DNA from: Owenia fusiformis
Lineage: Eukaryota; Annelida; Polychaeta; Sabellida; Oweniidae
Assembly (NCBI GenBank): GCA_903813345.2
Contig: CAIIXF020000003.1
Location: 8,147,815-8,211,814, forward strand
DNA: 64,000 nucleotides
Direction: 5' to 3'
Shown: one piece after another, positions 43,175-53,811 of the stretch
Layout: each line of letters begins with the position of its first letter
How positions within the stretch are numbered: position 1 is the first letter of the stretch
Program-made: the position numbers and the translations under genes
The notes under the pieces: model-generated
Databases searched by the model: none
What the model saw: the letters and a program-made list of their open reading frames with translations, nothing else
What the model was told of the DNA's origin: nothing

Positions 43175-44996
43175 AAAACATAGATTGATTCATTATCCCA
43201 TTTGATATTTAATGCGTCAACGTTTTCAGCATTTGGATCAGGTCTCCAAGAGACATAGCGTGGCAACTGGTGATTCAACCTAGATGCAAACATATCAATT
43301 ACTGGTGATGGCCAGTTTGGCAGATTACAAATACGATCAAAGACCGATTTATCAACCATCCACTCCGTTTCATCATGAAACACTCTGGATTCTGCGTCGG
43401 CTTCGACATTTTGACACCCTGGAATGAATGCAGCGCTCAGCCAGATTTTTCTAAAAATACAGAAATTCCAAATTTGTTTTGCTAACAAATCACAATCTGG
43501 TGATGTCATTCCACCCATCTTGTTAACATAAGCAAGAGCTGTGGTATTGTCCGTTTGTACACGAACGTGGATGTCGGAATGTGCTTTACAAAAGCATTTC
43601 AAACCTAAAAATATAGCCAGTAATTCAAGATAGTTGATATGATGTTTAGATTCCTCGTCTGACCAACGCCCTCCGGTCTTCACATCATTAACAACATCAA
43701 ATGTACCCCAACCTAGGGTACTACTGTCCGTTCTCAGAAAGACAATTGGTTCTGGAATTGAGATTGATCTGAAAGCAGTATCAACATTATTTATCCACCA
43801 TTGTAAATCAGACTTAGCAGCTTCAGATAAAATCATGCATGCATCAAAATTGCCTTTATTTAAGGACAGAGCCAATGTTTTATCTCGTTCAACATTCCTG
43901 TAGTGCAATTGACCATATTGAACTCCAGGAAAAGAAGAAACAAATTTCCCAATGATTTGTGCAACTTCTCTAATAGTGCAATTATCACGTGATATCATAT
44001 TTCTACACAATTTTTTGAGTGTCTGAGACTTTTCTGGTGGTAATTTTACAGTCATTTCGACAGAGTTCAAAATGAATCCAAGAAACGTTATTACCTGTGT
44101 AGGTTCTAGTGTCACCTTCTCAGGGTGGATTATGAAGCCAAGCTTTCGAAGCAATGTGATCGTGTCAAACAAATTCTGCTTGCATTGTTCATAGGTTTCT
44201 GCAATAAACAGCAATCGTCAATGAATGCTACTGACAAATGACCTTCATTTCGCAATTTAGCGTACACAGGCTTCATTATTTTAGTGAATATTCTAGGAGC
44301 GGAACTCAGCCCTTGAGCCAAACATGTATACTGATACAATTGGCCTTTCCATTCAAATTGCAGAAATCTTTGAGAATCATAAGCAATCGGAACACTGTAA
44401 TAAGCGTCCTTAGCGTTGACGCAGGACATGTACATATTTGGTAACAAAATGTCAATAGCATGCTGTAGATTCTCCATTTCTACGTTTTTATTTAAATCAG
44501 ATAAATTGAGGATTTTTCTTTTTGATCCATCATGTTTGGGCATAAGAAAGATAGGTGAAACATAACCTCTCTCTGAGTGATTAACCGGGATGATTATACC
44601 CTTCTTTAGAAATTTATTGATTTCTATATCCATGTTTTCGTTCTCAGATTTAGAGAATTTTGAATTTCGAGCCCATTGATTTTGTATAATATCATCGTTA
44701 CAAAATTCAATTGTATAGCCATTAATTGCATTTAAGATTGATTTGTCTGACGTCAACAATTGCCATTCATGCATAAATTGTTTGAGACGACCACCTTGAA
44801 ATTCTTTGACTGAATTATATAGAATTGATCTTACCTTTTCAGGCTCGGTGTCAATCTTGATAGGCTCTTCTACTGTGAAGCAGCTTGGTCCTGGGACGAC
44901 TTGTTCTGGGACTTGGTCTTTGACCACTTGCCTCTCTTGGTGCCATTTCCTTTGTAGGAATTCCGCTGACCGGTGTTTGACTTGTCGCCTTGCCAT
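42781..44996 (-). pseudogene. Reverse transcriptase/RNase H of the DIRS-like element, one frameshift
   Basis: First frame 44996-44130: RT fingers and palm with SPIFLMPKHDGSKRKILNLS, VNAKDAYYSVPI and the catalytic AFIDD. Second frame 44214-42781: RT thumb (LRKLGFIIHPEK, TFLGF), then RNase H with LRTDSSTLGWG (Asp), INYLELLAIF (Glu), VQTDNTTALAYVN (Asp) and ADAESR (Asp). The frame changes by one base in a short T run immediately after the catalytic Asp pair. The last part (43174-42781) overlaps the recombinase ORF in another frame. Confidence 0.88.
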
Positions 44997-46042
44997 AAAA
45001 AATGGTTATTGGCTCCACGTCCACGACCACGGCCTTTATAGCCTCCACGGTAACCACGACCTCGGTTACTGAAAACGCCTCTCAGTTGGGTTTTATTCAT
45101 CTCGGAAATTTCCTTGACTTGTTTTGAGATATCGTCTCCGAATAGCCACTGAGTGATTGGGACGGATTTTGCGCATAGGTGTTTAAAACCCTGGTTGATT
45201 TCGTTTTTGAACAATTCTCGTCTGCGCATATTCAACTTCAGGTTCGCATACGTGCAGAAAAGTATATTTTCATATACCATTTGGGCGATATTCCCCAGCA
45301 CGTCGTCGTATTCATCAGTATCTTTAGATAACGATTGTTTACGGCTGTCCACTTTCTCAAGAGCACGTGACGAGGCAATTATGCCTTTCACCAGAGGTGA
45401 TTGGACCTTCTGATATTTTATATCATTGGAGCGTACCTCAGACGTTACCCTTGCCCAAATAGGTTCGTTTACCTTGGTAGTGCATAATAAGGGTACATTC
45501 TTGGGAGTTTTGTGCTCCTCCATTTTAGCGGTCATATCATCTTCGTCTGGCTTCGATTGCACAAGCTCCGTAACCATTTCGGCCATAAATTTATTTAACG
45601 GAGGGCCCATTTCCTCTTGTAACTTGGCCTTATCATGGATTTTCTTCATGAAAGTGGACAGAGCATTAGCCTCGGAGTTTCCTTCATGTGTTTTACCAGA
45701 GGTTTCACACGAATCAACATCCATAGCATTATCAGACTGTTCATAATCCTCATCATAATCAATTTGATTGGAAATATCCCAGGAGGATTTCATATCCTGA
45801 ATTGCTTCTGTCATGCTATCTTTAATATTTCCTAGACCGACAGTCAATGCTTGCGTGATGTCGTGGACTAATTTCAGTCCAGAATCCTCATTTGATACAC
45901 TTGGTGTATCTGTTACAGAAGACCTCTTAGAGGTGGTAGATTTACTAGTAGACTTTGATTTACTAGAACCAGAATCCATGGTTAGTGTAGTTGGCGTCTT
46001 CTTTCCCTGTTTGGGACTAGAAACTTGTGCTTCAGCCATCAT
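44870..46042 (-). CDS. Gag-like ORF of the DIRS-like element
   Basis: 390 codons, intact. N-terminus is Ser/Thr/Lys-rich, the middle is acidic then helical (DEYDDVLGNIAQMVYENILF), and the C-terminus is a Gly/Arg-rich tract (GRGYRGGYKGRGRGRG) probably for nucleic-acid binding. No CCHC knuckle. It overlaps the RT frame by 127 bases at its 3' end, typical of DIRS gag/pol arrangement. Role as structural protein is inferred from position. Confidence 0.7.
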   Translation of the reverse strand: MMAEAQVSSPKQGKKTPTTLTMDSGSSKSKSTSKSTTSKRSSVTDTPSVSNEDSGLKLVHDITQALTVGLGNIKDSMTEAIQDMKSSWDISNQIDYDEDYEQSDNAMDVDSCETSGKTHEGNSEANALSTFMKKIHDKAKLQEEMGPPLNKFMAEMVTELVQSKPDEDDMTAKMEEHKTPKNVPLLCTTKVNEPIWARVTSEVRSNDIKYQKVQSPLVKGIIASSRALEKVDSRKQSLSKDTDEYDDVLGNIAQMVYENILFCTYANLKLNMRRRELFKNEINQGFKHLCAKSVPITQWLFGDDISKQVKEISEMNKTQLRGVFSNRGRGYRGGYKGRGRGRGANNHFLWQGDKSNTGQRNSYKGNGTKRGKWSKTKSQNKSSQDQAASQ

Positions 46043-46489
46043 ATAAATTCCACGTGGTATAATTTAGCTTGCCACGTAGGTCTATTCAAATAACACACCT
46101 GAATAGAATTGACTCAATTATGAGCTTTGCGTTGTACAGTAAAACCTGTATATCTGAACACCTGGCTAATCTGAACACCTTCCAATTTGAACACTTTTTT
46201 TCGGTCCCATTTTTTCCTCCCATTGACTCCCATGTTAAAAAAACCTTGAAATCTGAACACCTCCTAATTTGAACAGTGAACAACCAGATTTGAAAAATTG
46301 ACCTGTCTAATCTGAACATTTTTATCAGAAATCACATGTCTGGACATTTCAATTATAGCCAAATATTGAGTCAATGTTATAGTTGTTATTTATCTTTACA
46401 TATACAATGTAATCAAAGAACCAATATTGTCCTAACTAACTTATTTAGTCTCAGTGACATCCCTAATTTGTGGAAAACAACAGGATGTT

Positions 46490-46899
46490 TTGGAAAGGTG
46501 TGAATACAGGAGTTAATTGGTTTATCCTTATTGTAAATTAACTGGATGTTTTTGATTTGGATTATGAACAGGTCTTGACTGTTTTATATCCCATGGGTCT
46601 GTTATGATAGCTAAGATTCAATCAGCAAATGTTTTATAATCACAAGGACAACACAGACGACATTTGCAGACAAGATTTAGAAAAGAACTGAATGTTTTTG
46701 ATTTGGATTAAGAGAAAGGTGAGAATCTGGGAGATAATTGGTTTATCCTTATTGTAAATTAACTGGATGTTTTTGATTTGGATTATGAACAGGTCTTAAC
46801 TGTTTTATATCCCATGGGTCTGTTATGATAGCTAAGATTCAATCAGCAAAGGTTTTATAATCACAAGGACAACACAGACGACATTTGCAGACAAGATTA
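46490..46899 (+). repeat. Internal tandem duplication in the pogo-like element
   Basis: The block from aattggtttatccttattgt to cgacatttgcagacaagatt occurs twice (starting near 46515 and 46736) with a few substitutions. Confidence 0.75.
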
Positions 46900-46949
46900 T
46901 ATCACAAGAAAGAGAAAAAAATTCAACTTTATAATATCCTATCACTAAA

Positions 46950-47138
46950 ATGTCTCCTAAAAGGCATACATCTGACATCCTGAATGCCCTTGATATTTTG
47001 AAGGATTATACATCATCTCGAATGAACACTCATGAAAAATTCTTTTTACTTGAAGAGGATATCTACTCAAATATTGCTAATGCTAAAAGTGTGAACAAGA
47101 AACAAACAACAATGAAGGACTTTTTCAAGCAAAAGTAA
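46950..47138 (+). pseudogene. C-terminal remnant of a pogo-like transposase
   Basis: Reads MSPKRHTSDILNALDILKDY and ends KKQTTMKDFFKQK. A helix of the form ILNALDIL, an FFLLEEDI segment and the terminal KQTT-DFF motif are characteristic of the C-termini of Tigger/jerky transposases. The DDE core and DNA-binding domain are missing. The ATG may not be a true start. Confidence 0.65.
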
Positions 47139-47789
47139 AGCAGTGCTATATTACCATAATATGGGATAAGTCATTTGATAAGCATAAGATTTCATATGAG
47201 ACTATCATATACTTTTACAGTGTATTACAAAGTTTTTGCCAAAATATAAGAGTTATTTTTACTAAAATGATGATATTGTTCAAAATATAAATAAAACATA
47301 GCATAGGCTATATGACTATTGTAGAATTAACTCATCAACACCATTTATTGTTTACTGACTTAGTATCAAGTGTTCAATATAGTGGACTGAACAATGAAAA
47401 TCCCCCCCCCCCGACCAACAAAATCCTCGAAATTTGAACACCTGCCAATTTGAACGCTTTTGGCTGGTCCCATGGGTGTTCGGATTAGACAGGTTTTACT
47501 GTAATTGGTTGACCAAATAGGCTTAGCACAGTATATACGCATTCAATATTGAATGCTTCACTGAACACACGTTACAAATTTAGAGAATTCTCATAACGTA
47601 CTAATGAATAAGGTTGTATCAATGTACATGTATACTAGTAAGTTGTAAGCTTACTGAGGGAAATGGATTCCTAATATAAATATCCCTGCAATTTTGCAGT
47701 TAAGTTCAATTTTGAACTGATGTGAAATAATTATATTTCAAACATGAACATGTGAAGCTGCTTTGAGCCCACATCTGTTCTCTTTGCGT

Positions 47790-47875
47790 GTCTGCAACAC
47801 ACTGATTACTTATTAGTCTGTTGCGTGCGCAATGCTTTCTCACGTGATCTCCTTGAATATGTAACATGGTAGAAT
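47790..47875 (-). repeat. Right inverted terminal repeat of the DIRS-like element
   Basis: ctgattacttattagtctgt through gtgatctccttgaatatgta to tggtagaat, the inverse of the left repeat with a few substitutions. Confidence 0.75.
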
Positions 47876-49145
47876 ATATAAGGAACTCCATGAAGTTTGT
47901 TTTTGAGTTTCTTTTGAAAAAATGAACCTCTTAAAATGCATGTTTACAAAAATAATTTAGAAGTGATGTAAAAGATGGCAATGTTTTTCAATAATAACAT
48001 GCATAGGTGGGTGAATTACTCATGTGTGTTGCGTTTTAATCCTGAATTCACTGACTGAGTTAACCTATTGAAAAACCATAGAGATTAATAATACAAACAG
48101 TAATACCATGAATACTTCTACTTCAAGCTCAAATAGAGCTTTCAGGGTCCTGTGTTGAAATACTAGATCACCTTATGTGCATGAATTTTTCATTTGTAAG
48201 GAATCAAGAGAAAGCATTAGTGCAAGCAATTAAATGAAAGCATCATCCGAACATCACTTGAAAAGTACTAAAGTGGTGAAAAATTGCAGGATGTTGACAG
48301 AAAATGTGGCTAGGGGAGAGTGTCGTCTCTCAACCCCCCCCCCTCCTCCCCCTCCCTGGTCACGGGACTAATACATGTGATATGGCAAAGTCCAATTGAT
48401 ACATTAAGTTCCCTTGCAGTCTTGTTGGCATTTTTATTAGAGTTCATGTTTTGTTTATGTAATGGGAGAGTGGAAGACCCTTGGGTGGCAATCCAATATA
48501 AAATGTTTTCTAAAATATATATTTGAAATACTTTGTGTATGTACAGTCACAAACTCTAGGCAACATTAACTAGTAATGGGGCAACACCCCAACTCAATTG
48601 AGTGAATGTGTAAACCATATATGGAACCAAAAACATTACATAAAAGAAACTCAGCATGCAAACATGTAAAACTGGCATGGCAAAACAATAGATTGTGAAA
48701 CTGAATAATAAAAGCACATACGACTAGAAATCAAGGGATTAATAAACACTGGTGTAAAGTAATGAAGGGACCTGTTAAAATGACATGAATGGGGATTGGT
48801 AAATATGAATAGTAGAAATATAAAAAATGTCAAAATTTTACATTTAGTATTGATCATGAACATTAGAGAGGTTAAGTTCACAGGCTCGTAGCCAGGTAGA
48901 GTGGGAGGGATAAAGGGAGCTGTTGCTCCCCCAAGAGATTTTTTCAAAAATAATAAAGATAAAGGATCCGTTACCTCATGTACCTAAAAGTGCCCCAAAA
49001 GGTTTCATTGAATATAACATGGAAATAGTTACTTTTATCAATTATGAACACATCCAAAACAAAATTAGGTCATAGGGATAAAACTAAGGTCATTCAGTGC
49101 ATTTAAGTTTGACTATGCAAATCATTCTAAATATCATGTTAGGGG
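47876..49145. other. Spacer; dispersed repeat at 48460-48850
   Basis: 48460-48850 shares ordered motifs with 18844-19250 (gggtggcaat, gggacctgtta, gggattgg). A C run lies at 48334-48352. No exon is supported elsewhere. Confidence 0.5.
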
Positions 49146-49189
49146 TACACAGCAAATATTTCCCAAGGTTGAATCAATGTTGATGGCAA

Positions 49190-49430
49190 ATCAGGGTTGG
49201 TTCAAGCTTGATATCAAGCTTGATTCAACATTGAAAAACCTCAATGCTGAATCAACCTTAAAATCAAGCTTGATTAAACATTGATATTCTCAAGCTTGAA
49301 TCAAGCCTGAAAAATCAACACTGAATCAAGCTTGAGATTTTCAAGCCAAAATCTACAATGAATCAAGCATGAATCAATGTTGATTTTCTCAAGCTTGATT
49401 TTTTCAGGCTTGATTCAAGCTTGAGGACAT
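49190..49430. repeat. Left subterminal aatcaagcttgat array
   Basis: At least ten half-sites of ttcaagcttgat / atcaagcttgaa, the core aagctt being palindromic, so the region can fold on itself repeatedly. The matching right block is 52900-53270. Confidence 0.65.
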
Positions 49431-49560
49431 ATTTCAGATTTTTTCAACTTTTTTTTCAAACTTTTTTTTTAAACTTTTTTTTCAATTTTTTTTCGAATTT
49501 TTGCAATTTTTTTCAAAATCTTTTTTCAACTTTTTTCCCAAATTTTTTTTCAATATCTGA
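49430..49560 (+). repeat. T-rich low-complexity tract
   Basis: Runs of 5-9 T separated by caa or gaa, for example caacttttttttcaaac. The 82-codon Phe-rich frame here is an artefact of it. Confidence 0.6.
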
Positions 49561-49667
49561 AGCGGGGAGATATGTTCGGAAGCCTGGGAATATGGCGGGA
49601 GATATGGAGGTTCTGGATATGGAAACCTCAAAATCAGGATTACAGGATATATCTACACTGCCAAAAT

Positions 49668-49865
49668 AACTCCACGCTAAATCAGCGCTAATCTTTTTTG
49701 GCGCTAATTTAGCGCCGAATTGGTACAGAATTGGTACAAATAATGTTTGTGTGGAATTAGCGCTAATAAATCAGTACCAAATCAGTACAAACCTCAGTTA
49801 GTGCGAAATCAGCACTAACTTAGCAGTGCTTATTTAGTGCTAAGTTAGTGCTGATTTAGCACTAA
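49668..49865. repeat. gcgctaa / agtgct palindromic array
   Basis: Repeated self-complementary words such as tagcgcta, agcgctaat, ttagtgctaa and ttggtaca occur at short spacing. Distinct in sequence from the neighbouring aagctt array but similar in design. Confidence 0.55.
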
Positions 49866-50497
49866 CAAAACTTATATTTTTTCTGACTATTATTACAGTA
49901 TTATTGATTGAATTAAGCAATATTGATATTACTTATTTAGAGTTTGAAATATTTTATTATAAATAACATTCATTATTGTAATTTCTTCATTGAGTTTGAC
50001 ATCTTAGGGAAATCCCTGGGAAATCCCCTTGAACTTTTGACCTATGACGTCACACATTCTATGACTCATACAGGAAGTTTGAGAAGCCACATATTTTAAA
50101 TTTTGATTTCTGTGCCAGTCTCTGCCATCTGTCTGCAATTTTCACTTGTAAGTATATATTTGATTGTTTTGTTATGAATAAATGAGCATATGTTAGGTGC
50201 ACCTATTATATAGAAGACTTTCAAATACCAGATAGGCTCTATGGGATAGGCTAGGGTGAAATTCAAAGATAGATCTAAAAATAAATTCAGGAGAAATTAA
50301 AAAAAAAAATTCAAAGTCACTGAAAGTCTTGTCTTAAAAGTCCAGGGCATAGTCTAGTTCTTTGGAGTTTTAAAAAAGATATTTTTAATCTGCAATGCAT
50401 AACGTTTTCTGAATGAAGCCAGACAGGGGCCAAAATCCTGGCCAAAATGTAATTTCTGAGTGATATTTCTAGGCTACCTTTTTATTTTATAGACTTG

Positions 50498-50626
50498 ATG
50501 TTGGCATTGGTTAGATGTTGGCATATCATGAGGAGTGAAGGCAGTGAAGAATACAATAATTACATAATCAATGGATGGAGGGCCATGTATCAGCAATGTG
50601 GAATGCAACCGGGAATAGCTATTTAG
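50498..50626 (+). CDS. Possible small coding exon
   Basis: After an acceptor-like ttattttatag the frame reads MLALVRCWHIMRSEG and ends GMQPGIAI, stop TAG, 42 codons. An exon-like stretch with donor gtaagt lies upstream at 50145. Its connection to the exons at 51490-52621 is not evident. It may be an upstream ORF. Confidence 0.3.
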   Translation: MLALVRCWHIMRSEGSEEYNNYIINGWRAMYQQCGMQPGIAI

Positions 50627-50715
50627 GCTAGGTGCGTAGAGTAAACGTTTTAACAGTTTTATGAAATCTAGGCTAATAATAATTTATTTTGCTTATTCAG
50701 CGTATCGTTGGAATC

Positions 50716-51110
50716 GTGCCCCCATGTCATATCACCATGTCCATTTCACATCACCATGTTCCCATGTTATATCACCATGTTCATTTCATATCACCATGTT
50801 CCCATGTTAGATCACAATGTTCATGTCATATCACCATGCTCCCATGTTATATCACCATGTTCATGTCATATCACCATGATCCCATGTTATATCACCATGT
50901 TCATTTCATATCACCATGTACCCTTTTATATCACCACGTTCATTTCATATCACCATGTTCCCATGTTATGTCACCATGTTCATTTCATATTACCTGCTCC
51001 CATGTTATATCACCATGTTTGTTTTATATCATCATGCCCCAATGTTATATCACCAATCATTTCATCATGCTACCATGTTCATATCCTTATTATGCCCTCA
51101 TGTCATATCA
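50716..51110 (+). repeat. Tandem repeat of tatcaccatgttc
   Basis: About 20 copies of a 19-21 bp unit (atatcaccatgttcatttc, atatcaccatgttcccatgt) alternating as a ~38 bp higher-order unit. Two long frames with His/Ile/Phe repeats (50689-51195, 50708-51127) come only from the repeat. Confidence 0.8.
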
Positions 51111-51489
51111 CCAATTCAACATGTTAATAGCCTATGCTTCCTCACAGGGCTATAATGAAATTGTAAATATGTCAACCCTAACTATGACAAAATAATCTAG
51201 CATTATATATTAACTTTTGGCCCCTGTTAAAATATTATAAACAATTTGTGTATGCAAACTGAATTCTCTGTTCAAAGATATTATTTCGAACTTTAATTTA
51301 CATTAACTATTTTGGTAAGCAAATCTGCCAATGTTCATAGAAAACTATATTTTCAGGTAACTGTTATCAGTTATAACAACAAAAAGCTTGTGGGGGTGGA
51401 GCAAAAACCCAAAAGGATGGTTAAACTATGAACAACTTTCACGAGGTATGTATTGATTTATCAAATTAATTGATTAATTCACAATTAAG

Positions 51490-52621
51490 ATGCACCAAAA
51501 GGGCAAGCATATGCAGGGTAAAACATTACTACACCTAAGAAGAGCTGTATTTAGTAACATTCCAACTGGCACCTCTTCAGAAGAGGATGTGCAGCAATGC
51601 CTCATGGCAATGGTGAGTATTATAGCATTGGAAAATACAATTATTAGAACAGGTTCAATGATGCAGTCATGTTCTTATCTTATTGACATTTTCAGGATTT
51701 ATTCTGGAGACAATTTCCAACTTGTAAATTAAATATTGTATCAAAATTAATAATCTTATGATTTTGATAGCTTTTTTAAAAAACACTTCAGTGTCAATAA
51801 AATACAGTTTTCCATGTTGGAAATTGCCTCCAGAATGAATCTTAAAAATTTCAAGAAGAATAGTTGTTCCATTGAAGTTGTCTGGGGTACTATACACTAT
51901 GCAGCCTATAGGTGATCTAGTTAATATATCCATTGAAGAATCAGTTAATTAACAATGAACATTTAACAATAATTTGAAAAGTAGGCCTAATGTGAAATAA
52001 CTTCTTTGAATGTGTCAACAAATGTATAGATAGACATTGAGAGCGTGGAAGCATTCACTTTCCTTTTCTGAATGGTGCATACAAAGGGCATTTTGAATAT
52101 GGAATCAAATACTTCTTTCAGAGGAAGGCAACAGATATGTCCCAATTATGGGAAAGTGTAGAAGGCAACAAAGGCCTAAAGGATTCAACATCCTTCTTTG
52201 AGGATGTCAAAGGAGTTGCTCATCGGTAAGTGTAAATGGGCAATATGGAGTTTTTAAACTTATTTAATTTACACACTTCTAATAAATACACTTTTTGTAA
52301 TTCCTATATATGGTGCCCTATATGCCAGCAATCTTACTCCAATGGTAATAGAATTCAAAATTATTGAACTTGATAATTTTTTTTTTTACCTCAGTTGAAG
52401 TCTACACATTGAGTCAAAAGTAATAAGGATAACATGATAAGTAATAATAAGTAGACGGCTTATGCATAATTTTGTAATAATATTGGTAAAGAATATTATA
52501 CTTACAGTGTATTAATGTATAGGACATTCATAATTCCAGTTACCACACAAGATTGGAGGACCTTAAAAAGATCCAAACAGAAGCCATCGCCATGACAAAT
52601 ACAAGGACTTCAGACGAATAG
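51490..52621 (+). CDS. Three-exon gene of unknown function, ~102 residues
   Basis: Exons 51490-51612, 52122-52225 and 52540-52621 join in phase through GT-AG introns (gtgagt...ttctttcag; gtaagt...taattccag) to one frame ending TAG. The product reads MHQKGKHMQGKTLLHLRRAV at the start, QLWESVEGNKGLKDSTSFF in the middle and EDLKKIQTEAIAMTNTRTS near the end. It is hydrophilic with no signal peptide or membrane segment, and I recognise no domain. The frame may extend upstream: another stretch ending VEQKPKRMVKL at 51349-51432 follows an acceptor-like ttttcag but stops. The gene lies within the 49146-53284 element and may be its cargo or its own gene. Confidence 0.5.
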
Positions 52622-52899
52622 ACAGAAGTATATCCTTCTGTGCTGCAACTTTGACAATATTTTAGAGACTGCTGATCATTTCCGAAACAAATGTGTTCCT
52701 TTGTTACACAAATACTTAAAGAGAGAATCGCAGAGATAGCGAGCAGGCCAAATAGATATACTAGTAGTACTTACATACTAAATTCAATGTTAATTCAAGT
52801 TATGGGAAAATAAATTATAATATATATTTCGATAAAATTGTGTATATTATGTTTTTGAATAAAAAAAACATAGAATTAGCATTAAACATCTTCTTACTT

Positions 52900-53270
52900 G
52901 ATTAGCTTGTTTCAAGCTTGATTTATTATTAAATCAGTCCTTAATTTAGTATTAATCCTAAACCTTTATTAAGCTTACTTAAAGCTTGATTGATCATTAA
53001 TTCAACCATAATTTTACCCAAAATATCATCAACCTTGATTTAGCATTAATATCCTCAGCCTTGATTAAGCTTATTTTAAGCTTGATTTAACATTGATTTA
53101 GCCTTGATTTACCCAAAATATTCTCAACCTTGATTTAGCATTGATTTTTTCAAGCCTGAATCAAGCTTGATTCAGCACTGAAATAACACTTGGGCAAATA
53201 TTGCTTTTTCAATGCTTGAGAAGATCAATGTTGAATCAAGGTTGATTTTTTGTTAAATCAACATTGAGAA
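52900..53270. repeat. Right subterminal aagctt array
   Basis: Repeats such as gcttgatttagcattaa and caagcttgattcagcactg mirror the left subterminal block. Confidence 0.6.
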
Positions 53271-53284
53271 ATGTTTGCTGTGTA

Positions 53285-53811
53285 TGTTAGTCTTCACTCA
53301 TGACTATTTTAAGTATATTGACCATTCAATCAATCGATATATCAAAATATCATTAAGGTAAAGGGCAACATATTGAAAACATAAATCATAAAACAACCCC
53401 TAAAATGTAATATATCTATGAATCTTAATCTTGAATCTCAGCAAAAGTATCACCTCAGTTGGTATGCAGTAGGTTTAACCTATGATATTCAATTTACAGG
53501 ACATATTAAACATCATTATCAAAGGTAGGACACAAAGGGTAACATATTGAAAACACAAAACCTAGGTATTCAACTCAAATATTAAAAATCTAGTTGTGAC
53601 TTTCCAATATATGATATATTTATTTGGCATCTTCAAAGAATAATTCAATTGAAGATAAAGGTATAAAGTCAAATGGTTGCTTTTTAAAATTGAAAAGGTG
53701 CATGTAGGAGAGTTTTTTCGTCAGTTTGAAACCCATTGTTTGCTATCAAACAAGTGGAGGTATTTTAATCTATCCATTGAATAACATATAATTGTTATGA
53801 AGTAAAATGTT
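53285..53811. other. No feature recognised
   Basis: AT-rich; a loose repeat of gggcaacatattgaaaacat (53366) and gggtaacatattgaaaacac (53538). Confidence 0.4.

Larger units (their letters stand above)
46137..47501 (+). mobile_element. pogo/Tigger-like element inserted in the DIRS leader
   Basis: Ends are inverted: cagtaaaacctg(t) with taatctgaacac on the left and gtgttcggatta with acaggttttactg on the right, flanked by TA on both sides. The cagt-aaacct start and TA duplication fit pogo-like Tc1/mariner elements. Only the C-terminal coding part remains (46950-47138). Two copies of a ~190 bp block with period about 221 lie at 46490-46899. Confidence 0.8.
41350..47875 (-). mobile_element. DIRS-like tyrosine-recombinase retrotransposon, degenerate
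   Basis: Minus-strand order: right terminal repeat, leader (with a pogo-like insertion), gag-like ORF, RT/RNase H, tyrosine recombinase, internal complementary region, left terminal repeat. Ends are inverted repeats, not LTRs, and the integration enzyme is a tyrosine recombinase in place of a DDE integrase, which defines DIRS elements. The right end gtagAAT and left end AATtgg appear fused as gtagAATtgg (inverse) inside the internal region at 41725-41735. Several frameshifts and stops make it non-autonomous now. Confidence 0.88.
49146..53284. mobile_element. 4.1 kb putative DNA transposon with repeat-rich ends
   Basis: Starts tacacagcaaatatttc and ends gaaatgtttgctgtgta as inverted termini; atgttag occurs next to both ends and may be the target duplication. 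Both subterminal regions (49190-49430 and 52900-53270) are dense in aatcaagcttgat and its half-sites. The centre holds a small spliced gene and simple repeats; no known transposase motif is seen, so superfamily is open. Confidence 0.6.

Noticed and set aside
45153-46046. Plus-strand frames over the gag-like ORF
   Set aside because: Antisense shadows of the intact minus-strand ORF.
49421-49669. 82-codon Phe-rich frame, possible membrane peptide
   Set aside because: Encoded by T runs of a low-complexity tract.
50689-51195. 168- and 139-codon frames rich in His, Ile and Phe
   Set aside because: Product of the tatcaccatgttc tandem repeat; no sequence outside the repeat supports coding.
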